A stretch of 64,000 nt of DNA from Spirochaetaceae bacterium (GCA_017622135.1 JAGARR010000011.1:1-64000); one strand, 5' to 3'. Positions 6,130 through 15,164 are shown, counted from the first letter of the stretch. Made by a program: numbers and translations. Notes: generated by a model not told the origin, from the sequence alone.

Positions 6130-7515
6130 CTAGAATTCATTTCCAGGAAACCGGGGGATGGCATCGGTTCCCTTCCTGATGTCCTCGTCGGTGGGAACGT
6201 AGTCGCTCATGGTGCCATTGTTGAAGGACTCGTAGGCCTTCATGTCAAAGTAGCCGGTGCCGGTAAGTCCAAAGAGGATGGTTTTTTCTTCTCCCGTCTC
6301 CTTGCACCTCAGGGCCTCGTCCATGGCAGCCTTGATGGCGTGGCTGCTCTCCGGTGCAGGGAGGGTTCCCTCGGTGCGGGCAAAGAGCTGGGCTGCCTGG
6401 AAGATTTCTGTCTGCTGGTAGGAGCGTGCTTCCATTAGTCCCTCGTGATACAGCTGGGACAGCACCGAGCTCATGCCGTGGTATCTCAGTCCACCTGAAT
6501 GGTTTGCCGCCGGCATAAAGCTTGAGCCAAGGGTGTACATCTTCTGCATGGGGCAGACACGGCCAGTGTCGCAGTAGTCGTAGGCATAGACTCCACGGGT
6601 GAGGCTGGGACAGGAGGCGGGCTCCACGGCAATAAAGCGGTATTCCGCCTCGCCCCGCAGCATCTCTCCCATAAAGGGTGAGATGAGGCCGCCCAGGTTG
6701 GAGCCACCGCCGGCACAGCCGATGATGATGTCGGGCACTATGCCGAACTTGTCCATGGCAAGCTTTGCCTCCAGCCCGATGATGGACTGGTGCAGCAGCA
6801 CCTGGGACAGGACGCTTCCCAGCACGTAGCGGTAGCCCTCTCGGGTGGTGGCAGCCTCTACAGCTTCTGAAATAGCACAACCCAGGCTTCCGTCGGTATT
6901 GGGGAATTCCTCAAGAATCTGGCGGCCAACGGCGGTGGTGTTGGAGGGAGAGGGAATGACCTGGGCTCCGTAGGTGCGGATGACCTCCCGGCGGAAGGGC
7001 TTTTGCTCGTAGGAGCACTTCACCTGGTAGACAATGCAGTCCAGGTCCAGGTAGGCGCAGGCCATGGAAAGGGCAGTACCCCACTGGCCGGCACCCGTCT
7101 CGGTGGTGACACCCTTCAGCCCCTGCTTTTTGGCGTAGTAGGCCTGGGCGATGGCGGAATTCAGCTTGTGGCTGCCGGAGGTATTGTTTCCCTCGAACTT
7201 GTAGTAGATTTTTGCCGGTGTCCCCAGCTTGCGCTCAAGGCAGTAGGCACGGGTGAGGGGAGCGGGACGATACATCCGGTAGAACTGGAGAATTTCTTCT
7301 GGAATGGGAATGTAGCGGTCTGTCTCGTTCAATTCCTGTTTGACCAGCTCGTCACAAAAGACCTTGCCCAGCTCCTGGGCTGTCATAGGCTGGTGGGTGA
7401 CTGGATTCAGCAGGGGGGCTCCCTTGTCCTTCATGTCCGCACGCACATTGTACCAGGCCTGGGGCATCTCGCTCTCGCCCAGATAAATCTTGTAGGGAAT
7501 CTCTGTGTGACTCAT
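6130..7515 (-). CDS. trpB2: TrpB2-type tryptophan synthase beta-like PLP enzyme
   Basis: 461 residues, the length of the TrpB2 (TIGR01415) subgroup and longer than TrpB1. TrpB enzymes join indole and serine. PLP-binding lysine is in GNNTSGSHKLNSA (about K117); ETGAGQWG and the phosphate loop CAGGGSNLGG are present. ATG 7515 has AAGGAG upstream. No trpA or other trp genes are nearby, and TrpB2 enzymes are often separate from trp operons and thought to salvage free indole. Followed by the shared terminator at 6048-6089. Confidence 0.92.
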   Translation of the reverse strand: MSHTEIPYKIYLGESEMPQAWYNVRADMKDKGAPLLNPVTHQPMTAQELGKVFCDELVKQELNETDRYIPIPEEILQFYRMYRPAPLTRAYCLERKLGTPAKIYYKFEGNNTSGSHKLNSAIAQAYYAKKQGLKGVTTETGAGQWGTALSMACAYLDLDCIVYQVKCSYEQKPFRREVIRTYGAQVIPSPSNTTAVGRQILEEFPNTDGSLGCAISEAVEAATTREGYRYVLGSVLSQVLLHQSIIGLEAKLAMDKFGIVPDIIIGCAGGGSNLGGLISPFMGEMLRGEAEYRFIAVEPASCPSLTRGVYAYDYCDTGRVCPMQKMYTLGSSFMPAANHSGGLRYHGMSSVLSQLYHEGLMEARSYQQTEIFQAAQLFARTEGTLPAPESSHAIKAAMDEALRCKETGEEKTILFGLTGTGYFDMKAYESFNNGTMSDYVPTDEDIRKGTDAIPRFPGNEF

Positions 7516-7544
7516 AACAACTCCTTGTATCTATTTATAGTAAC

Positions 7545-7573
7545 AGTATAGCTGTTTCTATGGAAAGAATCAA
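7545..7573 (-). promoter_or_regulatory. Promoter of trpB2
   Basis: Minus strand TTGATT (7568-7573), 17 bp, TATACT (7545-7550), leaving a short leader before the ATG at 7515. Confidence 0.5.
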
Positions 7574-7715
7574 GTGGGGAAGAGGGGATATTCTACCGAG
7601 CAGTAGAGCCCGATGAAGGAAGGCCTTGGGCAACAGGGATGTTCCCTGCGTAGCCGAAGGATGAGGGCAGCGAAGTAGTATTCTGATTAGGCTTTCCCTG
7701 TTGTCTCTTCCACTT
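7572..7715. repeat. Structured intergenic element, copy 1
   Basis: Nested inverted repeats: an outer pair (7572-7584 with 7705-7715) and an inner GGCAACAGGGA (7629-7639) / TCCCTGTTGTC (7695-7705). It shares the words GCAGTAGAGCC (7600-7610) and AGCGAAGT with the element at 12754-12870. Both stand directly before a leaderless-type promoter. Confidence 0.5.
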
Positions 7716-7730
7716 TCAAAGTACCCATGC

Positions 7731-7736
7731 TATACT
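7731..7736 (+). promoter_or_regulatory. -10 box of the DNA methyltransferase gene, leaderless layout
   Basis: TATACT ends 7 nt before ATG 7744 and no ribosome site is present, so the mRNA probably starts at or next to the ATG. The -35 is poor. The same CTATACTGCACC word stands before purB. Confidence 0.5.
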
Positions 7737-7743
7737 GCACCAC

Positions 7744-8733
7744 ATGAACTCCCCCCGAAACAAGACTATCACCCTCACTGATGAGGATCGAGCATTCTAT
7801 GCATCACCGTTGGTGGAGCGCTCCCCTGAAGGCGCCTTGCAGCTGGCTGGAAAAGGGCAGGCTTTGGAGGACGGCCAGCTGCAGAACCGGGTCATCCATG
7901 CTGACCTGCTGCAGGTGGTGGAGCTTCTGCCCGCCGCCTGCGCCGATCTGCTGGTGCTGGATCCCCCCTACAACATGGACAAGGAATTTGCCGGCATGAA
8001 GTTCTCCCGCCGCAGCGACCAGGACTACCTGGCCTACCTGGAGACCTGGTTTCTCCCGCTGCTGCGCTGTCTCAAGCCCACTGCCTCCATCTACCTCTGC
8101 GGCGACTGGAAGAATTCCGCCTGCCTCTACCAGTTGCTGACAAGGTACGCCATCGTCCGCAACCGCATCGTGTGGCAGCGAGAGAAGGGGCGGGGAGCCA
8201 GCCACAACTGGAAGAACGCCTGCGAGGACATCTGGTTTGCCACCCTGGGGAAGGACTTTTACTTTGACGTGGAATCGGTGAAGCAGAAGCGCCGGGTGCT
8301 GGCCCCCTATCGTCAAGATGGTGAGCCCAAGGACTGGCAGGAGACGGAGGAGGGGCGCTTCCGCCTGACCCATCCGGGGAACTTCTGGGACGACATCTCC
8401 GTTCCCTACTGGTCCATGCCGGAGAACACGGAGCATCCCACCCAGAAGCCGGAGAAGCTTTTGGCAAAGCTGGTGCTGGCCAGCTGTCCTCCCGGCGGCC
8501 TGGTGCTGGATCCCTTCCTTGGCTCTGGAACAAGTGCTGTGGTGGCAAAAAAACTGGGCCGCCACTTCCTGGGAGTGGAGCAGAACCTGGACTACTGCCT
8601 GCTGGCACAAAAGAGACTGGCCATGGCAGCGGACAATCCCTCCATCCAGGGCTACACCGACGGCGTGTTCTGGGAGCGAAATACAGCCAGGCTCCAGAAG
8701 AGCGGTGCGGTGCGAAGGAATCTTGTTCCATAA
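7744..8733 (+). CDS. Orphan site-specific DNA methyltransferase, beta class
   Basis: 329 residues. Motif IV is LDPPYNMD (about residue 77) and comes before motif I, DPFLGSGTSAVVAKKLGR, near the C-terminus with HPTQKPEKL between them. This order is the beta class of N6-adenine/N4-cytosine methylases. DPPY points to adenine N6 or N4-cytosine activity; the target site cannot be read. No restriction endonuclease gene lies nearby, so it is probably an orphan used for regulation, protection or replication control, or a remnant of a restriction system. Start at ATG 7744 follows a -10 box directly. Confidence 0.88.
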   Translation: MNSPRNKTITLTDEDRAFYASPLVERSPEGALQLAGKGQALEDGQLQNRVIHADLLQVVELLPAACADLLVLDPPYNMDKEFAGMKFSRRSDQDYLAYLETWFLPLLRCLKPTASIYLCGDWKNSACLYQLLTRYAIVRNRIVWQREKGRGASHNWKNACEDIWFATLGKDFYFDVESVKQKRRVLAPYRQDGEPKDWQETEEGRFRLTHPGNFWDDISVPYWSMPENTEHPTQKPEKLLAKLVLASCPPGGLVLDPFLGSGTSAVVAKKLGRHFLGVEQNLDYCLLAQKRLAMAADNPSIQGYTDGVFWERNTARLQKSGAVRRNLVP

Positions 8734-8956
8734 TAATGGTAAAATACATTGGCAAGAAGTGAAATGTATTTTACATACTTATTGAAATGGAGCTATTGTT
8801 GTTGTACAAGATATTGTGGAAGCATCCCCAAAAGTCAAATCTGGCCACTACTGGAAATAGGGCACGGGAGGCTGTGCAATGCTACCTGTACATTGACCAA
8901 ATTTTTTCAAGGGGCGGCTACTTCGCCCGTTTTTTGTCCAGCGCCACATTGCGGCA

Positions 8957-9193
8957 CTAGACGGCCAGGTTCAAAGCCACGGCTACCACGTTGAACAGGT
9001 AGGCGGCCAGCACATAGTTGAGGTCGCCACCCGTCAGCTTTGCTGCGATGCCCGCCAGGTAGCCGGTGATAATCAGCAGGATGAAGGCGAGGCTGGTTCC
9101 CTTGGCAGTTCCTGCCTTGTATGCCTTCACCAGATTCAACGGCCAGGAGATTCCGAAGCATATCAGCATGATTGTCTCAAATATGGGTGACAC
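8957..9193 (-). CDS. Small PQ-loop-like membrane protein
   Basis: 78 residues, three predicted membrane helices. The stretch FGISWPLNLVKAYKAGTAKG followed by TSLAFILLIITGY resembles a PQ-loop (SWEET/MtN3-type) repeat in which P and the TKG-S pattern are kept. It probably forms an oligomeric small transporter or an uncharacterised membrane protein. GTG 9193 is chosen because AAAGGA lies upstream and the hydrophobic domain begins soon after; ATG 9169 would remove the first helix start. A TATACT box lies ~30 nt upstream on the minus strand. Confidence 0.7.
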   Translation of the reverse strand: MSPIFETIMLICFGISWPLNLVKAYKAGTAKGTSLAFILLIITGYLAGIAAKLTGGDLNYVLAAYLFNVVAVALNLAV

Positions 9194-9322
9194 GGCACAA
9201 TTCCTTTGTCAGTAGGATTTTGTTGGGACAGTATAATCGCTTGGGAGGATTTGGGGAAGTCGTGGTAAAGGGGACGGCTCTGGCAATGAATGCGGTGGGT
9301 GCCCCCGCCGAGGCGAGTCTCC

Positions 9323-10504
9323 TTACTCCCGGCCCTTCCGCTGGCGGTAAAAGAGGAGGGCGGCGGCCATCACCGCAGGAAAGACTGCCCCCACTAGAAT
9401 TCCTGTCCGCAGGTTGCCTCCTGTGGCTCCAGACACAAAGCCTGCCACCGCCGGTCCCACGGCACAGCCCAGGTCTCCACCCAGGGCCAGCAGTGCGAAC
9501 ATGGGGGTTCCACCGTTCCTGATGGTTTTTGATGCCATGGAAAAGGTGCCGGGCCAAAAGATTCCCACGGAGAAGCCACAAATTCCACAGGCAAAAAGTG
9601 AGACAGCAGGAATGGGGGAAAGGGCGATTGTGAGATAGCAGGCCAGGCAGAGGATGGCGCTAAAAATCATAAACCGGTGAAGGGGGATTTTCTCCCCTAG
9701 GCGACTGTAGGCTACCCGGGCAATTCCCATCATGAGGGCAAAGAAGAGGGGGCCTGCCAGGTCTCCCACCGTCTTGGAAACCCCCAGCCCCTCCTCGGCA
9801 AAGGCGCTTGACCACTGGCTCACTGTCAGCTCGGCGGATCCGGCACAGACCATGTACAGGAGCAGGAGGTAAAAAATCTTTTTTGAAAAAAGCTCCCGGA
9901 TTGTGGCTGTAGCTATGTTGGCGGGGAGAAGTGGTGCCATAGGAACCCGGGAGAGAAAAAAGGCATTTGCAAGGGGAACTAGGGCCCAAAGTATGGCTAG
10001 AATCTGCCAATGTTCAATGCCAATGAGGACAAAAAAGATGGTGCTGCCAATAATCATTGTCATGTGACCCCAGCAATAGAAGGAATGGAGAAAACTCATG
10101 GCTCGTTCCTTGTTTTTTGTGGGACAGGCTTCTCCCATGGGACTGACAATCACCTCCAGCAGCCCGCCACCCAGGGCGTAGGTGATGACGGCGATGGCAA
10201 TTCCTGTGGCTGGGTTCATGATTTCTGGGAGTAAAGCTAGTTCAACCAGTCCTACCGCTGCCAAAATATGGGCTACAACGGAGGCCCGTCTGTATCCAAC
10301 CTTGTCCAAGAACCTTGCGGAAACTAGGTCCACTGTCAGTTGCAGCATAAAGTTGGTGGAGATGATGGTGGCAATCCATTCCAGTGAAATTCCATAGTCG
10401 TGTTGAAAGGTAACGAACAGCAAGGTGATAAAGGTATTGATAATGGCTTGCACCATGGAGGCTACATAGCAGGTTCTCATGGTGGCGGCGTAGGTGAATT
10501 TCAT
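9323..10504 (-). CDS. Major facilitator superfamily transporter
   Basis: 393 residues with about 12 hydrophobic segments in two six-helix halves, and an MFS-like loop between helices 2 and 3 (ARFLDKVGYRRASV). Substrate not predictable; the sequence resembles the sugar/FucP-like MFS members found in spirochaetes and firmicutes only in general form. ATG 10504 stands 7 nt after a minus-strand TATACT (10512-10517), so the mRNA is probably leaderless. Lies next to the PQ-loop-like gene on the same strand but with its own promoter. Confidence 0.85.
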   Translation of the reverse strand: MKFTYAATMRTCYVASMVQAIINTFITLLFVTFQHDYGISLEWIATIISTNFMLQLTVDLVSARFLDKVGYRRASVVAHILAAVGLVELALLPEIMNPATGIAIAVITYALGGGLLEVIVSPMGEACPTKNKERAMSFLHSFYCWGHMTMIIGSTIFFVLIGIEHWQILAILWALVPLANAFFLSRVPMAPLLPANIATATIRELFSKKIFYLLLLYMVCAGSAELTVSQWSSAFAEEGLGVSKTVGDLAGPLFFALMMGIARVAYSRLGEKIPLHRFMIFSAILCLACYLTIALSPIPAVSLFACGICGFSVGIFWPGTFSMASKTIRNGGTPMFALLALGGDLGCAVGPAVAGFVSGATGGNLRTGILVGAVFPAVMAAALLFYRQRKGRE

Positions 10505-10696
10505 GAGCCTCAGTATATCAGAATGGAAAAAAAAAGTAAGAGGAATGTTTTGCCAAGGGGACAGGAGACTGTGGCAACAGCACTAAACGATTGTTGATTT
10601 GCATCTGGAATTTTGGGGTACTACACTAAAGGTAGACCCTGTTTTAGGGAGTGACGAGTTTTTCTTGTCGGAATACTTTTATCAGGAGATAAAAAT

Positions 10697-12046
10697 ATGA
10701 AACGATTGCTTAGTTTGGCTACTGCTTCCCTGTGGTGCTGTGTCGCCTTGGGGAGTATCGCTGCGGAAAGCCTGGGCGATGAGGTGGCCCAACAAAATAC
10801 CACTCCTCCTTTGAATGCCCAGGAATCCAATCCCAATGTCATGGGCTGGATGCAGGGATTTCCGCCGCCGAGGGACAAGATTCTTTCGGCTCAGGACGGC
10901 TCCTTCTTCCAGTTCCCCGGCCTGCGGTACAGCGTAAACCACATGCAGGAATTCTCCACCACCCGCAGTGTCATGGCCTCCAAGGACAGGCGCTACTCGG
11001 TGCGCAGCCGCATCGATGATGAGATTGACGACATCGTGTTCTTGCCCTGGGGCTCCGAGGTTCCCATGACCTGGGAGGAGTCCCTGTCCGCCAACTACAC
11101 CGACGGCATCATCATCATGCACAAGGGGCGCATCGTCTACGAGCGCTATCCTGCAGGACTGGAGCCGGACGGAGTCCACGCTGCCATGTCGGTGACCAAG
11201 TCCTTTACCGGCACCGTGGCCTCCATCCTCATTGCCGACGGCCTCATTGACCCGGCCCTTCCTATAACCCACTATCTTCCGGAGCTGAAGGGCTCGGGCT
11301 TCGACGGGTCCACCGTGCAGGAGGTGCTGAACATGACCACGCCCCTGGACTACAGCGAGGACTACACCGATCCCAACGCCGGAATCTGGAAGTTCTCCGA
11401 GGCGGGCAACGTGTTCCGCCCCGACAGCTACACCGGCCCCTTCGACTACTACGACTACCTGCCCACCATCAAGGCCATCAGTGGCCAGAAGCCCGGAGCC
11501 GAGTTCGGCTACCGCACCCCCAACGCCGAGGTCATCGGCTGGCTGGTGTCCCGGGTCACCAACCAGGACCTGTCCGATCTGGTGTCCGAGCTCATCTGGC
11601 AGCCCATGGGAGCGGTGTACGACGGCTACTTTGTGATTGACCCTGCCGGAACCTCCTACGCCGGAGGTGGCTTTAACCTGAACCTGCGGGACATGGCCGT
11701 CTTCGGTGAGATGCTTCGGAATGGTGGAAGATTGCGGGGCCGCCAGATTATTCCCGCTGCCGCTGTTGAAATGATTAGTTCTGGAGGCAGCCAGCAAGCC
11801 TTTGCTGCTGGCGGGGAGTATCCCCTGCTGAAGGGCTGGAGCTACAAGAACCTGTGGTGGATTACCAACGACAGCCATGGGGCCTACATGGCACGGGGTG
11901 TCCACGGCCAGGCCATCTACATCGACCCCGCCGCCGAGATGGTCATCGCCCGCTTTGCCTCCAGCTACCAGGCCAGCAACAAGTACATCGACCCCACCTC
12001 CATTCCCGCCTATGAAGCCGTGGCCGAGTACTTGATGAGCAAGTAG
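10697..12046 (+). CDS. Secreted serine hydrolase of the beta-lactamase/NylB family
   Basis: 449 residues with an N-terminal signal peptide (hydrophobic core about residues 4-23, cleavage possible after AAE or nearby). The class C beta-lactamase fold catalytic set is present: S-V-T-K with Ser about 165 and Lys about 168, and the second-motif Tyr about 272 in FGYRTPNAEV. The context GGGFNLNLRDMAVFGEM resembles 6-aminohexanoate-dimer hydrolase (NylB) and EstB esterases more than true beta-lactamases. It probably cleaves an ester or amide in the periplasm. ATG 10697 has AGGAG 8 nt upstream. Confidence 0.88.
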   Translation: MKRLLSLATASLWCCVALGSIAAESLGDEVAQQNTTPPLNAQESNPNVMGWMQGFPPPRDKILSAQDGSFFQFPGLRYSVNHMQEFSTTRSVMASKDRRYSVRSRIDDEIDDIVFLPWGSEVPMTWEESLSANYTDGIIIMHKGRIVYERYPAGLEPDGVHAAMSVTKSFTGTVASILIADGLIDPALPITHYLPELKGSGFDGSTVQEVLNMTTPLDYSEDYTDPNAGIWKFSEAGNVFRPDSYTGPFDYYDYLPTIKAISGQKPGAEFGYRTPNAEVIGWLVSRVTNQDLSDLVSELIWQPMGAVYDGYFVIDPAGTSYAGGGFNLNLRDMAVFGEMLRNGGRLRGRQIIPAAAVEMISSGGSQQAFAAGGEYPLLKGWSYKNLWWITNDSHGAYMARGVHGQAIYIDPAAEMVIARFASSYQASNKYIDPTSIPAYEAVAEYLMSK

Positions 12047-12153
12047 GAGTTGGGTGTGAGGAATGAGGAGATAGGAGTGATGGGTTGATGATTCGGATTC
12101 ACTTCTCATTCCTATTTCCTCAATCGAGATGAGACACCAACACAGGAGGTTCC

Positions 12154-12705
12154 ATGAAAAGCATTTTGTTCATAGTCGGTTCCACCAGAAGGAATTCCTT
12201 TAACCGCCAGCTGGCAGCACTTGCAGAGCGGCAGTTGGAGGGCAGGGCTCAGGTTGGCTACCTTACCTTTGACCGCCTTCCCTTCTTCAACCAGGATACA
12301 GAATTCCCGCCGCCCCAGGCAGTGACCCATGCCAGGGAAATGGTGGGTCGGGCAGACGGACTGTGGTTTTTCACCCCGGAATACAACGCCAGCTATCCCG
12401 GCTACCTGAAGAATCTGGTGGACTGGCTCTCCCGTCCCCTGAAGCCCAACGACTTTGCCTCAGGAACCGCCGCCACCGGCAGGAAGGCCACCATCAGCGG
12501 AGCCTCCGGCAAGTCTGCGGCCGCAGGTTCCCGCAGGAAGCTGGCGGAGCTGCTGTCCTTTGTGGGCATGGAAGTCTTTGGCGGGGAAGGGGAGGGATTC
12601 GCCCTGACTAGGGAGGAATTTGCCTGCGACAAGCTGGAGCTGTCCGACTCCGACAAGGAGCGTCTGGAAGCCCAATGCCGGGGCTTCGTGGAGTTCTTAG
12701 GCTAG
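12154..12705 (+). CDS. NAD(P)H-dependent FMN reductase
   Basis: 183 residues, flavodoxin fold of the YieF/ChrR/azoreductase group. FMN phosphate loop GSTRRNSFNRQ lies at residues 9-19, and the FFTPEYNASYPGYLKNLVDWLSRP motif is characteristic (residues about 71-94). Such enzymes transfer electrons from NAD(P)H to quinones, chromate or azo compounds. AGGAGG lies 5 nt before the ATG. The short gap after the hydrolase gene (107 bp) contains an inverted AGGAATGAG / CTCATTCCT pair, probably a terminator. Confidence 0.9.
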   Translation: MKSILFIVGSTRRNSFNRQLAALAERQLEGRAQVGYLTFDRLPFFNQDTEFPPPQAVTHAREMVGRADGLWFFTPEYNASYPGYLKNLVDWLSRPLKPNDFASGTAATGRKATISGASGKSAAAGSRRKLAELLSFVGMEVFGGEGEGFALTREEFACDKLELSDSDKERLEAQCRGFVEFLG

Positions 12706-12753
12706 GGGCAGCAGGTGCGGTTTCTGCCACCCCAGAACCAGTCCCTCTATCCC

Positions 12754-12870
12754 GCAGTAGAGCCGAATTGACGTACCAGCGGGGCGGGGAAGCTAGGGGG
12801 TGCCTACCGACGGCGCCCTCTGAGCGTAGCGAAGTGTAATCCGACGGTGGGCTCCTGGCTTCTCCGCCCC
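12754..12870. repeat. Structured intergenic element, copy 2
   Basis: GCAGTAGAGCC (12754-12764), then an outer stem GGGGCGGGGAAGC (12781-12793) / GCTTCTCCGCCCC (12858-12870) and an inner 8-bp stem (12802-12809 with 12845-12852). Related to 7572-7715 by shared words, nested-stem layout and position before a leaderless promoter. Confidence 0.5.
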
Positions 12871-12872
12871 CT

Positions 12873-12900
12873 TTTACATTTCATTCCCCTATGCTATACT
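12873..12900 (+). promoter_or_regulatory. Promoter of purB, leaderless layout
   Basis: TTTACA (12873-12878), 16 bp, TATACT (12895-12900); ATG 12908 follows after 7 nt with no ribosome site. Confidence 0.65.
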
Positions 12901-12907
12901 GCACCTC

Positions 12908-14329
12908 ATGGAAAGCCGCAGCATTTTTTTGAACATTTCTCCCTTGGACCACCGCTACTCCCTGTCCGAGGCAGCAGTCTTTGATTCACTGTCAGCCCAC
13001 ATCTCCGAGCAGGCAGCCGTCGTTTCTTGTGCCAGGGCAGAGGTAGCCTTGGTAAAGGCCCACTTGGCCGTTCGGGGGCAGCTGGAGCCTGCCATGGAAT
13101 CCAAGCTGGACAAGGTTGCCGCAGAGATTGACCCCGCCGCCGTCTATGCGGAGGAGGAAAAAACCCACCACAACATTCGTGCTCTGGTGAACGTGATGAA
13201 GGAGATGGTTCCGCCAGAGGTTGCTCCCCTTGTGCACCTGGGAGCCACCAGTGTGGACATCTTGGACACCGCCCTGTCTGTACGGGTGCGGGACTGCGTG
13301 CAGCAGGTGGTGCTGCCCCAGCTAAAGGAGCTGGAGCGATGCCTCTGCGATATTGCCGCCCGTGATGCGGAGACTCCCCAGGTGGGACGAACCCACGGTC
13401 AGCACGCCGTTCCCATCACCTTCGGCTTTGCCGTGGCCGAGTATGTCTCCCGCCTGGGCAAGTCCATTCTGGAGATTGAGGAGCGCTCCAAGCAGCTGAG
13501 GGGAAAGCTGGCCGGCCCCGTGGGAGCCTACAACGGCCCCTCCATGATTGTCCGTGACCCAGAAGATTTGGAGCGCCGCTACTTGGGCTACCTGGGACTG
13601 GAGCCCTCCGAGCATTCCACCCAGCTGGTGGAGCCTGAGTACCTGCTGCGCCTCCTTTTGGAATGCAACGTGGCCTTCGGCATCATCGCCAACTTGGCCG
13701 ACGACCTGCGCAACCTCCAGCGCTCCGAGATTGGCGAGGTCTTCGAGTATTTCAGCGCCACTCAGGTGGGCTCCTCCACCATGCCCCAGAAGCGCAATCC
13801 CTGGAACAGCGAGCACGTGAAGTCCCTGTGGAAGGCCTTTGCCCCCCGTGTTATGACCTTCTTTATGGACCAGATTTCCGAGCACCAGCGTGACCTGTCC
13901 AATTCTGCCAGCCAGCGCTTTGTGGCCGACTATCTGGCAGGCTTTACCATGGCGGTGGCCCGCATGAAGAAAGTGGTGTCCGGCCTTCAGGCTGACCACA
14001 CCAACATGGCCCGGAATTTGGCGGATGCCGGTGGAAAGGTGCGGGGCGGCGTTCTTGCGGAGCCTGCCTACATCCTGCTGGCGGAGGCCGGTGTCTCCGA
14101 CGGTCACGAGGTCATCAGAAAGATTACCTTGGAGGCAGAAGAAACTGGGGCTTCCTTCTACGAGGTTTTGACCAAGCATACCGATGCCTACGCCAAGATT
14201 ACCGCCCAGCTGGAAAAGCTCGGTGTGGAAGACCCTGCCGGCTTCTTCGCCCATCCGGAGCGCTACCGTGGCCTGGCCGCCGAGAAGGCCAAGACCTTGG
14301 CGGAAAAATACTCAAGGCTGATGGTATAA
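12908..14329 (+). CDS. purB: Adenylosuccinate lyase
   Basis: 473 residues, full length. It splits SAICAR to AICAR and adenylosuccinate to AMP in purine synthesis. The fumarase/aspartase superfamily signature SSTMPQKRNPWNSEH (about residues 290-305) is present, as are the TSVDILDTAL region and the catalytic-type histidine in RTHGQHAVPITFGF. The C-terminus ends SRLMV; the downstream repeat copies encode the variant CTGATGGGATAA, so the true ancestral end may have been SRLMG. mRNA probably leaderless. Confidence 0.95.
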   Translation: MESRSIFLNISPLDHRYSLSEAAVFDSLSAHISEQAAVVSCARAEVALVKAHLAVRGQLEPAMESKLDKVAAEIDPAAVYAEEEKTHHNIRALVNVMKEMVPPEVAPLVHLGATSVDILDTALSVRVRDCVQQVVLPQLKELERCLCDIAARDAETPQVGRTHGQHAVPITFGFAVAEYVSRLGKSILEIEERSKQLRGKLAGPVGAYNGPSMIVRDPEDLERRYLGYLGLEPSEHSTQLVEPEYLLRLLLECNVAFGIIANLADDLRNLQRSEIGEVFEYFSATQVGSSTMPQKRNPWNSEHVKSLWKAFAPRVMTFFMDQISEHQRDLSNSASQRFVADYLAGFTMAVARMKKVVSGLQADHTNMARNLADAGGKVRGGVLAEPAYILLAEAGVSDGHEVIRKITLEAEETGASFYEVLTKHTDAYAKITAQLEKLGVEDPAGFFAHPERYRGLAAEKAKTLAEKYSRLMV

Positions 14330-14540
14330 TTCTTAACTTCCGTGGAAGCGGGCTTGTTGCCGTTTCCGCGGCGGAAAAGTATTCCAGTCTGATGGGATAA
14401 GATTTGACCTCCGTGGGAGTGGTGTTGCAACTGTTTCCGCGGCGGAAAAATACTCCAGGCTGATGGGATAATTCTTACCTTCCGTGGAAGCGGGCTTGTT
14501 GCCGTTTCCGCGGCGGAAAAATATTCCAGGCTGATGGGAC
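14301..14540. repeat. 71-bp tandem repeat, 3.4 copies, starting inside purB
   Basis: Units begin CGGAAAAATA at 14301, 14372, 14443 and 14514, a period of exactly 71 bp. The first unit contains the last 29 bp of purB. Each later unit holds the palindrome TTTCCGCGGCGGAAA. Since 71 is not a multiple of three and stops occur, the array is non-coding beyond purB. Confidence 0.92.
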
Positions 14541-14573
14541 GTTGGTCTTGCAAGAGCAACACATTTATATTGC

Positions 14574-14605
14574 AAAAAAGGGAGCTTTTCGGCTCCCTTT
14601 TTTTG
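14574..14605 (+). terminator. Intrinsic terminator after purB
   Basis: Stem AAAAAAGGGAGC / GCTCCCTTTTTT with a 6-nt loop and a T-tract running to 14604. It also faces the convergent gene ending at 14616. Confidence 0.88.
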
Positions 14606-14615
14606 TTCTGTCTGT

Positions 14616-15056
14616 TTACTCCAACCGGGCGTCGGCCACGTAGGTGTAGCTGTAGCCGTTCACCTCTGCCAGCTGGAACCTGCCCACCACCGTTATTTTG
14701 CTGCCTGCCTCCGGGAAGCGGGTTGTGGTGGTGTCTGCCAGCTGGAAGTCAATTCCCTGGGAGCAGCAGTTGTGCTCGTCGGTGATGACACAGGACAGGT
14801 AGTGCTGGCCGGGATTCAGGACGGGGCTTTCCTGCGGGGCCTGGTAGGGGGTGAAGTTCCCCTGCATTCTCACCGTCTTTCCTGTATACTCCTCTGGAGC
14901 CACCAGCATCTGGAAAATTTGTGCGTGGACCGCCTCGTTGTCAAGCAGGGTCAAGTCCAGGTCAACCTGCTGATGGAGGCTTGCCTCACTCCTGAATCCG
15001 GTGGCAGCCAGACAGGCGAATATGCACAGCACCACCGCCAGAATTTTTCTCATCAT
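14616..15056 (-). CDS. Secreted protein, probable OB-fold
   Basis: 146 residues from ATG 15056, chosen because GGGAGGA lies just upstream. A signal peptide spans about residues 3-22 (KILAVVLCIFACLAATGF). The mature part has an alternating beta pattern, YTGKTVRMQGNF and GSKITVVGRFQLAEVNG, that suggests an OB-fold like those of other small exported proteins. Two adjacent cysteines (CC) in the middle could form a disulphide or bind metal. Followed 109 bp downstream of the transglutaminase-like gene on the same strand. Function unknown. Confidence 0.65.
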   Translation of the reverse strand: MMRKILAVVLCIFACLAATGFRSEASLHQQVDLDLTLLDNEAVHAQIFQMLVAPEEYTGKTVRMQGNFTPYQAPQESPVLNPGQHYLSCVITDEHNCCSQGIDFQLADTTTTRFPEAGSKITVVGRFQLAEVNGYSYTYVADARLE

Positions 15057-15164
15057 AGTTGTTCCTCCCACAATACGATCTATCAATAGTTACGGCAAAA
15101 AAACGGGTGGGAAAAGAGCTATTGAGAAAAACTTTTCCCGAAAAAATGATTCCGTGAGAACAAT

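Noticed and set aside
10682-12109. 475-codon minus-strand ORF opposite the NylB-like gene
   Set aside because: Antisense shadow; the plus-strand product has a signal peptide and the catalytic motifs.
13322-14254. Long minus-strand ORF opposite purB
   Set aside because: Low-complexity His/Gly/Leu-rich translation, a shadow of the GC-rich codon pattern of purB.
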